Virus record (IMG/VR): IMGVR_UViG_3300046532_004699
Span: 1 to 27,598 of that record
Direction: 5' to 3' (one strand)
Source: a virus
Length of the DNA: 27,598 nt
Shown here: in pieces, positions 10,201 to 17,679 of the stretch
Layout: the number at the start of each line of letters is the position of its first letter
How positions within the stretch are numbered: position 1 is the first letter of the stretch
Program-made: the position numbers and the translations under genes
The notes under the pieces: generated by a model
Seen by the model: the letters and a program-made list of their open reading frames with translations, nothing else
Database searches by the model: none
Told to the model about the DNA's origin: nothing

Positions 10201-13200
10201 ATTATTACAAAATTCTACCATACGATGACTTTGGTAGTGGTTACGAGTTCGATGTGAGTGAGTGGTTGGTGTCTATTGGGGAAAGTCCTGGGGTTTTGTG
10301 CTACCCAAAAACCTTAAATAATAAAGATCCAAGCGTTCCTCCTGGGCCCATTCTTCGCCTTGCGTCTGGAGATATGCCTGGCGCGCCTTCAGGCTTCTCT
10401 GGAAGCTCTTCTTTTGAAAATTATTTTCTAAAATGGAGCATCCCTCCCGTTCACCCGCATCTATCCCCCGAAAGACAACCTAATGATCTTAGTCATTACG
10501 AATTATGGTCTACTTCCAAGGGCGCTGCAGGAAACGATGCTCAGGATTACTTATATTTTCAAAGCGAAGCAAGCAAGTTAACCCATTATAGCAATACTGG
10601 CTACAGGAGAATACTTGGAGATGTTTCGTCTGTAGGTCTCGTCCCTAATACTCAAGTTGATGCCTCCGAAGGAATTACAAACGCAACCAATATACTAAAT
10701 GTGGACGCGTCTTCTCCGTATGTAAATATATCCGTCAAGGGGAGCTCGAACGAGAAAAGATATTTCTGGGTAAGGGCTGTTGATCAGGCTGGGAATAAAG
10801 GGCCATTCACTGGCAGTGCTAATTTGGTTGGGAGCGACGTCTTGGGTTTGGATGCGGGAACTCTCGGTCAGGTAAAAACCACAGACGTTGCAGATTTTGA
10901 GCAAAATATAACCAAGACGTTCCCTAATACCTTAGCTCTAGTCCCCACTAATCCATTTGAGAATGAAGATCCAAACTCCAACTCTATTAGTTGGCCGCAA
11001 CATTTTCTTTATCAAGATGGAGATGGTTATGTCGTCTCTGCGGGTAATACGGACGACTCTTATGTATACTGGAACTCAACTGGAGATAACGTAGTTGCTC
11101 TTACCTCGTCTCAATCTGGCGAGCTAGGCTTGTTGCCGTCTCAAACTATAAACTCAAGCAATCCCCTGAGAAATATTGTCTGGAGCGGAAGATATGACTC
11201 TATAGATCGTCATCCAGCTGGCAATAATGCTCAAGCCAGCGTTTTAGGGGAGAATAATTTCATTATCGCGAGAAACAGTAATGGCTTGGCCGTCCCGATG
11301 TGGCACGCATTTGCAAATGCCTCGATAGGAACTGCGCATATCCAGAACGCTGCGATTACAAATCTGAAGATTCATACTATGACCGCAGATAAAATAACTG
11401 CTGGAGAAATTCATAGTGAAGATGTTCAGATTGGAGGGACTGGACAAATTAGGTCCGCTGGCTTCGAAGGGCTGTCTGCCCCTGTTGGTCAGCAAGGTTT
11501 TGCCCTAAGTGGTGACGGCAGTTTTATATTTGCTGGAGACACGGGGAGGTTGTACTTCGATAATGGCGTCTTAACTATCGAAGGTATTATAAGAGAGAAA
11601 GACGGAAGGCCGTTTACCATGACCACGGTAAGAGCAGAGCCTAGTATGTTTAAGTATACCCCAGCGGGAGTTGCGGATGGGCCTTCATATATAGATATAT
11701 ATGCGCAATTTCAAAACGTAGATGCCCACCTGGTCGAAAACGATATAAAATGGGCTATAGAGGGAGGGCCTACGTTAAACCCTTTCTCTTTGGGTTTCTC
11801 TGATTCTCCATCGGTTGGACAAGAAATCAGCGGATTCACTTACGAGGGTTATAATGCAACCTCTATGGAGGCGCACGCAACGCTAACCTTAACTGGTTTT
11901 AATGCTATGATAAGCGGTTTGCCCCCCTCGTCCTCAAGGTCAGACAGCGTTACGGTTTACGTCTCTGGATTTGAAACTAGAGCAATACATGCTGTAACTG
12001 TATACAAAAATGAAGATGGGGAAGCTGGGGTAACCGCCAATATAAACGCAGGAACTCAAGCGTTTGCTTATGGAACAAATCCTGCCGACGGGCTGATTGG
12101 GCCAGCAAGCGTTGAGGTGACTGGCGAAAGCTTTAAGTCTTTCGGTGATATATATTATCAGTTCTATGTTACTGGGGGTGAAGTGCAGAACTCAAATAGC
12201 GACACTACTATTACATACACTCCTCCCACTGGCTTTAATCAGATGCCAGAAAAAATAGAGTTGATCATAAGGGATGGCGCAACCAACGGCCCGATCCTAG
12301 CTAAGGACGCATTTACCATGTACGGAGTTAAGGCTGGCGAAGACGCTTATAGCGTATTTTTGACTAACGAAGCTCATACCTTTCCAGCAAACGAAAACGG
12401 AGACGTTTTGTCTTCGAATTTATCTGACGGCTCAACAGAAATAAGGTTCTTTAGGGGGGACGATCAATACACTTATTCAAACGGAGGGTCTGCGGCAAAT
12501 ACATATAGTGTCGCATCCAACACGAATGGAATTACTTTAAGTAGTGCCACTGTTGACAACCAACTGAAATTAACTCCCACAGACGTAACCAGCTCGAAGG
12601 GGTCTGTGGATTTTACTATTACAGATAATAAATATGGAGATTCCTTTGATAAAAGTTATACTTTTTCCGTCTCGTCGGTAGGCAGTGGAGCCAGAAGCGT
12701 CGCTTTGGCCTCAAGCTCTCAGGCGTTTTCCTATTCGATGCAGTCATTAACAAGGGCAGAACCAACGGGGCTACTGGACCCCGATGACCAATACCAAACT
12801 GTAACTGCAACAGCCGAGGGCTTTACTGGTACCCCATATTACATTTTCTCGACTGGATTTTCAGGGGATATGGAAGCAAGTCACCGCGGGCCATGGAGGT
12901 CGCATTGGCTTCCTCATCACACATATTATCCCCAGAAGCTTTTCGATGATATGCCAGAAACGCTTGAGGCGAGGGCTTATGATGGAATTCAGTGGACTGG
13001 CACATTACTGTGGGACGGAGACAGGTCTTTATCTCCCGATGATGTTTTCCATTTTTACAATTCCAACATGAATCCTCATTCTACTTCTTGGGATTCGGAC
13101 CTGGGGCACTATGTTGGAGAAGGAACGGGTTGGATGTATCAAAACCCTTATCCCACGCTAAAGAATCCGCTTATCCCATATTACTCCCTCTGGAACGCTG

Positions 13201-16200
13201 CTGGTGGTGATGGTCGCTTTAATCCATATGGACCTGTTTTGGCCTATGACCAAGTAACGATGTTCGGCTTAAAGCCTGGCGAGGACTCCTATACCGTATT
13301 TTTAACCAACGAAAACGTAACCTTTAAAGCAAACGAAAAAGGAGAAATTTCCAATTCGGAGTTTGAGCTAGGAGCTACAGAGGCGAAATTTTTCCACGGA
13401 CTACAAGAATACAGCTACGGATATGTCGGACAAGCTAATACATTTGGCCTTAGTACTTCGTCCCCTGAACAAGGAGGGGCCCTCTTCAGTATCAATGGAG
13501 GAAAGGCAACTCCTACAAGTGTAACCCCCGACAATGGCACTGGTTTTGCAACTTTTACGTTTTTTGACAACACTTCCGATCTTACGTTTGAAAAGAAATA
13601 TACTTACACTGTAGTCTCTGAAGCTAGCGGCTCTAGAACCGCCTCCTTTGAGACTGCGACTCAGGCGTTTTCCTATAATCAAACTGGATCTCTTGATCCT
13701 GATACACAAAGTACGAAAATAACTGGTTCAGTTTTAGGTTTTACTGGGGTGCCGTATTATGATTTCATAACACCAACTGGAAGCATCTTGGGAACCTCAA
13801 CTAATACTTTTGAGTATTACCCCGCAGGGGGAGGAGGGAGAGTTCACGGAACGAACTTTGATACGATGCCAGAACTTATCAAGATGAATGTCAGGGACGG
13901 ATCTCCTGATGGTAAGGTGCTTGCTCAAGACCTCCTTACTATGTTTGGGGTTAAGCCAGGAGAAGACTCCTATACCGTATTTTTAACTAACGAGACTCAT
14001 GCTTTCCCAGCTAATTCAGCGGGAGTTGTAGCGCCGTCAGATTTACCATTTGGATCCACAGAGACGAGGTTTCTTAAGGGGAAGGTTCCATATAGCTATG
14101 GAACGGGCCCGAATACTTACACTATTTCAAATGTTGAATTGCATAACATCGCCTTTTCTCCCGCAGACGGAACTGCCGCTGGCACTAATAGAAAGTTTAC
14201 TCCAAGCTCTATAACTTCAAACATAGGCTCTGGGGTTTTTACGTTTAAGGATAATGCCAATAACCTAACTTTTGATAAGGCTTACACTTTTACAAAATCG
14301 TTGGATGGGGCAAGCGGAGAAGATGGAAAAACTGGGATGTCCCCAGTCTACAGAGGGAACTGGAAAAATGCTGAATCTTATTATGGAGACCCAGCTGGGA
14401 GGAGGGGGGATGTTGTCTACTATACGGGGACAGATTCGTATTACATAGCCGAACTTAGCCATACTAGCAGTGAACCTCCAAGCGCAGATAAAAGACCTAG
14501 CGCCTCAAGTATATACTGGAATCAATTTGGCGCAACATTCGATAGCGTCGCAACTGACCTACTATTATCTAAAGACGTTTTCGTCACCAACGAGCTCGTA
14601 ATGGGAGAGTATGACGCGAATAATCCGAGCCAAGGAGATGGCGGAACATTTAGAAGCGCAAACAAAAAAGAATTCGGAAGGGGTACAGGGTACTTTTTTA
14701 AGCATGGGGGACATAAAGATTATGAAGCTTATGTTGGAGGAACGTTTACTGGCGAACAAGATGTATATGGACTAACTACAGGATCTTATGTTGGGATAGG
14801 ATTTAGCGGTTATGGTCAGCCTGGAGAATCCGATGATCCGAGCGTGGGTTCGAATGGCGGCCATTATAATTATGATTTATCCTATGCGTGGGCGAATTAT
14901 GTTTTAGGGGGAAAGAAATCGGTTGGAGCGTTTGGGGCTGGACTCAGTTTATTTGATTGGGGCAGAACTCATTATTGGAGTTATTATAACGAATATAATC
15001 AGGGCGTTTCTAGATATATGCCCTTACATACTGGGGTTAAATTTGACATAGGGCATGATCATATATCTGAACACATGACCTTGTTTGATGGCATCTCTGG
15101 GGCTCTCAGGAAAGATTCGTATATTCGCTATGACGGAGCCAGGGGGAAGGTTGAAATAAAAGGAGCTTTTCAAAACAACTCTATTCAGGATTCGTCTATT
15201 GGGAGCAATATTACACAACTCCTTGAAAACAATTCTGATCCATTGGCTACGTTTATTGGCGGAGGATACAATAACGAAATTCTAATGACCCAGGACGGGC
15301 TTGGTTATGATAGCGTAGGCTCTTCGATTGTTGGCGGCGGATCAGGGGTTATCCAAGGAAGGTTCTCTTTAATTGGTAATGGATTTGGAAATGAATGTTA
15401 CGATAACTTTTCGGTAATTGGAGGAGGGCTTTATAATACTATGCCCGCGAAAACCCCAAGTAATGAAGGGGGGAATTTCATTGGGGCAGGATCTTATAAC
15501 TCAATAAGCGGGGCAAGTTTCTCTTCTATCATTGCGGGGACAGCTAATTCCATACAAAGGTCTAACAGCTCTTCCATTGGAGGCGGAAATAATAATTTTA
15601 TTATCGGCGAGTCTGGCTCTGTCCGATTTGATGAAGATAATAGCCCTATGGGGCATAGGTTCCTTGGGCATTTTGGCGCTAAGGAAAGCTTGGGGGTTAG
15701 TAGTGAAGCTCCTGGCTGGGTAACGGGAATGTGGTTTCCCGCTTCTGGCAGTCGGGCTGGGGTTCAAAATTGGGGAAATGATATGTGGGCTGGAAACCAA
15801 CTAAGGGGATTGGCTTCATCTGCATGGGCCTACCATTCGGACTTTAGCTGGATCTATATTGCTGAAAATACTTTTACTGGACAGGCTTATTCAACTTCCG
15901 CAATGAACGGTATGACGATTTGGTTACAAGATCCAGTTGCGACGTCCCCCGATGCAGGCCCAGGGTGGTGGCACTTTTATAGAGAATCAACCTTGTCTGT
16001 TGGGATATTTAATGGCTTAACCCCATCTCACTCACATTGGGTTTTCGAACACCCCTCATACGCCCCAGCGCAAAACTGTAATACGGGAGAAGGGGTAATT
16101 GCTTATTCCTATGGGGAAGAAAAGTATTATGCCCTACAGGCGGGGTCTGATGGTAAAGTTTATTGGAATGACCCGCTATCTCCATACCCCAAGAACAACT

Positions 16201-16220
16201 GGCAAGTATTCTGTAACTAA
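7224..16220 (+). CDS. Giant tail fibre / J C-terminal half with FN3, CBM-like, Ig-like repeat and beta-roll modules
   Basis: The 2998-aa fibre continues the J protein. It opens in the middle of an FN3-like domain (SSYEVIG, FNVRVFAVSDIG) with no N-terminal cap. Later modules: four short CBM5/12-like W...YxxGDxV elements (about 523-837); FN3-like domains (about 1050-1203); the J/DUF1983-type central-fibre stretch IQNAAITNLKI then TADKITAGEI (1370-1397); three Ig-like tandem units (about 1602-2361) with the mark VFLTNE; a collagen-like GASGEDGKTG; another CBM-like YRGNW module; YadA-head-like beta-roll repeats (about 2676-2796) of the kind SIGGGNNN; and a Trp-rich C terminus (about 2810-2998). 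No S74 domain is present; it lies in the next ORF in the same frame. There is no clear SD before the ATG, which starts 1 nt after the J stop. The protein is probably trimeric and binds host glycans (inferred from module types). Confidence 0.85.
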   Translation: MENMQTSIGIGFDVNDVKSSYEVIGTSDNYSFQEKLGRGGSLVLSEGERFEKAISLKGNYGYFNVRVFAVSDIGIRSSFIESGIHINPPQFDDTFTFSKLEISNLPKNPTVGSAIANLPERENNILSVSSEYVGSEVQFNWELTPPPGHSREGTSLSDQLLSDDLFDKFSLELKNEGTGTLGNLNECQSLVSYLKTQDISGAFSSYKNFSLLLDEQCFHELNIDRAFSLKVVAHDVFGNTSTGVITGTNYKPVINTFSSSVIDSIAVFQWGLFDTDSAGVYVGQLGLPYGASLYDPKSLNKSLDHLKSLQGAEAFSEMRTYESGEVALYYENVYKASGDFDGAGVFNLADWDNLGPPIEYHHQTYHQDSDEIALEQNWGWSYCYAFQPEDGYGRGEVHNLMQDGNIATGSTLGQFRSTLTIADLRFSESADSFAFNWKVKDDSDNTIDLNRYRFLTDKSAGIAPRVLGLSGSLFDADTNLFLSGLTQGTTQDYKRNTLNIDSFEYKRELNNLLYGTEGWPGVPQAWSSAESYSSGDLVLADTLYDIWSATSGVDSDVSPYVSPTYSSWKSSGNYTYQSSPLYYDVVSQGGSLYAPTGTGSKYVMGPLGNNVSGVYNELLDYVSGDKVICPLFVNIYSSGEEYAVGDKVLYEGNMYKCGVTHDPIDPVSPGGIYPLYVGVVKDWWWADPFRDAYSDVYLCTGANGTGSVNHLSLPSTGYRHWHWEVPETSSGWVKIIDAYPLSAKEWSDKVAYTAGDFVSYSNDIWSGSKYSGPMFANGAQPPSEGSLYWDNEPYGNDITTSHQKGNKAYFYNSVYTALSDNPTGSPMKPIQGHWGVDSQWMPYWEQVQLNSNVVYKHLAIPQSGKRSVGFEIGIIDRDGKLISSEKITADNPAPAIQQEGFSVNSLEEAEKVKFNFKYAFGHREKVTKVELYRSSSDSDLSILDSNGLPGSGAPTFVQSYFGGAERDFGQNITQITDTPPITNIQGEDQIVSNYYKILPYDDFGSGYEFDVSEWLVSIGESPGVLCYPKTLNNKDPSVPPGPILRLASGDMPGAPSGFSGSSSFENYFLKWSIPPVHPHLSPERQPNDLSHYELWSTSKGAAGNDAQDYLYFQSEASKLTHYSNTGYRRILGDVSSVGLVPNTQVDASEGITNATNILNVDASSPYVNISVKGSSNEKRYFWVRAVDQAGNKGPFTGSANLVGSDVLGLDAGTLGQVKTTDVADFEQNITKTFPNTLALVPTNPFENEDPNSNSISWPQHFLYQDGDGYVVSAGNTDDSYVYWNSTGDNVVALTSSQSGELGLLPSQTINSSNPLRNIVWSGRYDSIDRHPAGNNAQASVLGENNFIIARNSNGLAVPMWHAFANASIGTAHIQNAAITNLKIHTMTADKITAGEIHSEDVQIGGTGQIRSAGFEGLSAPVGQQGFALSGDGSFIFAGDTGRLYFDNGVLTIEGIIREKDGRPFTMTTVRAEPSMFKYTPAGVADGPSYIDIYAQFQNVDAHLVENDIKWAIEGGPTLNPFSLGFSDSPSVGQEISGFTYEGYNATSMEAHATLTLTGFNAMISGLPPSSSRSDSVTVYVSGFETRAIHAVTVYKNEDGEAGVTANINAGTQAFAYGTNPADGLIGPASVEVTGESFKSFGDIYYQFYVTGGEVQNSNSDTTITYTPPTGFNQMPEKIELIIRDGATNGPILAKDAFTMYGVKAGEDAYSVFLTNEAHTFPANENGDVLSSNLSDGSTEIRFFRGDDQYTYSNGGSAANTYSVASNTNGITLSSATVDNQLKLTPTDVTSSKGSVDFTITDNKYGDSFDKSYTFSVSSVGSGARSVALASSSQAFSYSMQSLTRAEPTGLLDPDDQYQTVTATAEGFTGTPYYIFSTGFSGDMEASHRGPWRSHWLPHHTYYPQKLFDDMPETLEARAYDGIQWTGTLLWDGDRSLSPDDVFHFYNSNMNPHSTSWDSDLGHYVGEGTGWMYQNPYPTLKNPLIPYYSLWNAAGGDGRFNPYGPVLAYDQVTMFGLKPGEDSYTVFLTNENVTFKANEKGEISNSEFELGATEAKFFHGLQEYSYGYVGQANTFGLSTSSPEQGGALFSINGGKATPTSVTPDNGTGFATFTFFDNTSDLTFEKKYTYTVVSEASGSRTASFETATQAFSYNQTGSLDPDTQSTKITGSVLGFTGVPYYDFITPTGSILGTSTNTFEYYPAGGGGRVHGTNFDTMPELIKMNVRDGSPDGKVLAQDLLTMFGVKPGEDSYTVFLTNETHAFPANSAGVVAPSDLPFGSTETRFLKGKVPYSYGTGPNTYTISNVELHNIAFSPADGTAAGTNRKFTPSSITSNIGSGVFTFKDNANNLTFDKAYTFTKSLDGASGEDGKTGMSPVYRGNWKNAESYYGDPAGRRGDVVYYTGTDSYYIAELSHTSSEPPSADKRPSASSIYWNQFGATFDSVATDLLLSKDVFVTNELVMGEYDANNPSQGDGGTFRSANKKEFGRGTGYFFKHGGHKDYEAYVGGTFTGEQDVYGLTTGSYVGIGFSGYGQPGESDDPSVGSNGGHYNYDLSYAWANYVLGGKKSVGAFGAGLSLFDWGRTHYWSYYNEYNQGVSRYMPLHTGVKFDIGHDHISEHMTLFDGISGALRKDSYIRYDGARGKVEIKGAFQNNSIQDSSIGSNITQLLENNSDPLATFIGGGYNNEILMTQDGLGYDSVGSSIVGGGSGVIQGRFSLIGNGFGNECYDNFSVIGGGLYNTMPAKTPSNEGGNFIGAGSYNSISGASFSSIIAGTANSIQRSNSSSIGGGNNNFIIGESGSVRFDEDNSPMGHRFLGHFGAKESLGVSSEAPGWVTGMWFPASGSRAGVQNWGNDMWAGNQLRGLASSAWAYHSDFSWIYIAENTFTGQAYSTSAMNGMTIWLQDPVATSPDAGPGWWHFYRESTLSVGIFNGLTPSHSHWVFEHPSYAPAQNCNTGEGVIAYSYGEEKYYALQAGSDGKVYWNDPLSPYPKNNWQVFCN
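8790..9735 (+). other. Cluster of short CBM5/12-like modules in the giant fibre
   Basis: Four copies of a 'W/Y...Y..GD.V.y.g..y.a' pattern are seen: AESYSSGDLVLADTLYDIWSA, GEEYAVGDKVLYEGNMYKC, VAYTAGDFVSYSNDIWSG and KGNKAYFYNSVYTAL. A fifth copy is at about 14348-14530 (YRGNW...RRGDVVYYTGTDSYYIA). The pattern is that of small carbohydrate-binding modules common in chitinases and phage fibres. Glycan binding is an inference. Confidence 0.5.
12028..14308 (+). repeat. Three tandem Ig-like two-domain units in the giant fibre
   Basis: Units begin near 12028, 12690 and 13628. Each has a 'tQAFsY' domain, a 'MP' turn with an 'RDG' or 'YDG' loop, then 'GvKpGEDsYtVFLTNE..tF.AN..G', a 'GsTE.rF..G...YsYG' strand and a closing 'T..n.tFdK.YTF'. 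Units 2 and 3 share a stretch of over 20 identical bases in the EDSYTVFLT part, suggesting recent duplication or gene conversion. Unit 2 has about 100 extra residues rich in Trp, His and Tyr (12853-13255). Such repeats usually act as spacers in tail fibres. Confidence 0.75.
15250..15612 (+). other. YadA-head-like beta-roll repeats
   Basis: Short repeats of the form 'siIGgG..N.I.g' are seen: FIGGGYNNEI, SIVGGGSGVIQG, SLIGNGFGNE, SVIGGGLYNT, FIGAGSYNSISG, SIIAGTANSIQ and SIGGGNNNFIIG. These form left-handed trimeric beta-rolls in adhesin heads and phage fibres. The same repeat type resumes after the stop codon in the S74 ORF (16260-16440). Confidence 0.65.
15650..16220 (+). other. Trp-rich C-terminal module of the giant fibre
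   Basis: About 190 residues follow the beta-roll: HRFLGHFGAKES, APGWVTGMWF, SSAWAYHSDFSWIYI, GMTIWLQDP, GPGWWHFYRES, HWVFEHP, NNWQVFCN. The spacing of aromatic pairs is like the module at 6068-6343. It ends at the TAA that separates the fibre from the beta-roll/S74 ORF, so it sits between two parts of one beta-roll. Confidence 0.5.
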
Positions 16221-16235
16221 AGTGTAATATATTGT

Positions 16236-16811
16236 ATGAGCGAAAATCCTACATTCATTGGTATAGACCAAGGCCCCTTTGGTGATTATTATAACGATAC
16301 CAACGCTATATTGTGCGGACAAGACAACACTATTGAAGGCTGCCAAAGATCCACCATCATTGGCGCTAATAATTATTTGAGCGGGACATATAACTGTCAT
16401 GTTATTGGTGATTATATAGGCACGATTTATCCCGCAACAAGCAACGCTCTTCATGTTGCTACCCAGAATGGGTTATTTTGTTATGGGGACGTTGTGTCGT
16501 TTTCTGCATCGGATGAAAGACTAAAGGATGATATATCTCCAATCAAGGACCCCTTAAGCAAGGTAACATCCTTGGACGCTATAGAGTTCAGGTGGAACTC
16601 GAAACAAGAGACTCACAAGGGTCGGGATATAGGTCTCGTAGCTCAGCAGGTCGAATCTATTGCTCCAGAAATCGTATCCGAAAGAATGGATGGGTATAAG
16701 GGAGTCAAATATGAAAAGGTGGTGCCTCTACTGGTTGGGGCAATCAAGGAACAGCAGAAAATAATAGAGTCTCTGGAGGGAAGAATAGAAGACTTGGAAT
16801 CTATTCGTTAA
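16236..16811 (+). CDS. Fibre tip with beta-roll repeats and peptidase S74 intramolecular chaperone
   Basis: In this 191-aa protein, residues 1-75 carry beta-roll repeats (NAILCGQDNTIEG, STIIGANNYLSG) like those at the end of the upstream fibre. Residues 88-191 are a peptidase S74 chaperone: SASDERLKDDI holds the Ser-Lys dyad (S92, K97), followed by the family's EFRW, DIGLVAQQVE, VKYEKVVPLLVGAIKEQQ and a C-terminal coiled coil. Known S74 domains trimerise phage fibres and then cut themselves off just before the Ser, so cleavage between A91 and S92 is expected. The ORF has the same frame as the fibre, separated by TAA and five sense codons, and there is no SD before the ATG. It may be a readthrough extension of the fibre or a separately made partner. 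The 3' end overlaps the convergent minus-strand gene by 11 nt. Confidence 0.88.
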   Translation: MSENPTFIGIDQGPFGDYYNDTNAILCGQDNTIEGCQRSTIIGANNYLSGTYNCHVIGDYIGTIYPATSNALHVATQNGLFCYGDVVSFSASDERLKDDISPIKDPLSKVTSLDAIEFRWNSKQETHKGRDIGLVAQQVESIAPEIVSERMDGYKGVKYEKVVPLLVGAIKEQQKIIESLEGRIEDLESIR

Positions 16812-17679
16812 TTAATTTCATTAATACCCTAGATTCTATTGCGGGGATATCCGAAAAATCATTCCACTCCTTAACTGCTGGATTTTGATATTTATTTGAT
16901 TTCCACCAATCCCTTAGCACGACCTTAAACTCTTCAAAGTTGGAACAATTTAATTTTTCTTTAGACGCAGTCAGGAGCATGCCTTCTGGGGTTAGTGCCG
17001 CCCCAGTTGTAACTCCAGAAAAGTTGCTCTTTGAATTTGATTTGTCTATTTCGTCGTCTCCGACAATGTGGACGTTTAAAAAATTCCTGACGCACCTTAC
17101 GAAGGCTCGATTGCATGCAATAGTTTCTAGGAACTTTGTTGCGAAACTACTAGTGTTATTTAGGGTTGCATTTGCGACGTCTTGAAACGCAATGGTTCTG
17201 CTTCCTGTTTCATAATTTGCTGTGAAGCAGATGGTGCAAGTGACCGCAACGTGATCGCTTTCGCATTTTTCCATGTTATAGCTAACCGATGAAAATCCGC
17301 GCAATCGTGCGAGCTCTTTGATTCCTCCAAGTTTAATTAGTAATTGGTGGTCTTTTAGTCCCTCTATGGAGTTTGGCACGTCCTTCTTCCGCCCTTCAAA
17401 CCAGGAGCGATTTGGGAATAATTGATCATCCTTGATCATAGCCCTCCAGTTGACAGATCCGTCTTCGTTGAAAATATAGCTTGCATTAACTAATAGCCCG
17501 TACTGGTCTCGCCTATACTTTTGGGGACCCTCTAGGTTGGGGTTGTCTGCGACCTCCGCTTCTTTTACCCATGGAACTTTCGTTAAGGAGTCGCCCTCTC
17601 CGTTGGCGACTGCTTCAATTGTGACGCTATTATCCGACGAGCTCTCGCTCTTGTTTTTGCTCCCTTTTGGTCTTCCCAT
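16801..17679 (-). CDS. Putative Rad52/ERF-like single-strand annealing protein with AT-hook-like N terminus
   Basis: This 292-aa protein is not firmly recognised. The N terminus MGRPKGSKNK is an AT-hook-like DNA-binding motif (GRP core), followed by an acidic, Ser-rich linker to about residue 50. The core runs from about 55 to 211, with YIFNEDGSVNWRAMIKDD, two beta-strand-like stretches (VAVTCTICFTANYE, RTIAFQDVANAT), then a conserved-looking helix LETIACNRAFVRCVRNFLNV ending in HIVGDDEI. The beta-strands followed by 'KFLETIA.NRAFVRCVRN' recall Rad52-superfamily annealing proteins ('AETxAxKRAxxRALR'), and an ssDNA-binding candidate lies in the same transcription unit. Both are inferences. A C-terminal extension (about 215-292) is Trp- and Lys-rich. 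The first 50 nt overlap the end of the GT9-like gene; upstream AGAAGAG could be a weak SD. Confidence 0.45.
   Translation of the reverse strand: MGRPKGSKNKSESSSDNSVTIEAVANGEGDSLTKVPWVKEAEVADNPNLEGPQKYRRDQYGLLVNASYIFNEDGSVNWRAMIKDDQLFPNRSWFEGRKKDVPNSIEGLKDHQLLIKLGGIKELARLRGFSSVSYNMEKCESDHVAVTCTICFTANYETGSRTIAFQDVANATLNNTSSFATKFLETIACNRAFVRCVRNFLNVHIVGDDEIDKSNSKSNFSGVTTGAALTPEGMLLTASKEKLNCSNFEEFKVVLRDWWKSNKYQNPAVKEWNDFSDIPAIESRVLMKLINE

Noticed and set aside
15250-16811. Diversity-generating retroelement variable region at the fibre end
   Set aside because: The C-terminal location invited it, but no reverse transcriptase gene and no adenine-biased near-repeat (template region) was seen in the window.
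1-16811. Gene transfer agent tail cluster
   Set aside because: The L-K-I/J order is lambda-like, and a giant fibre with S74 chaperone beside phage glycan and recombination-like genes fits a phage genome better.
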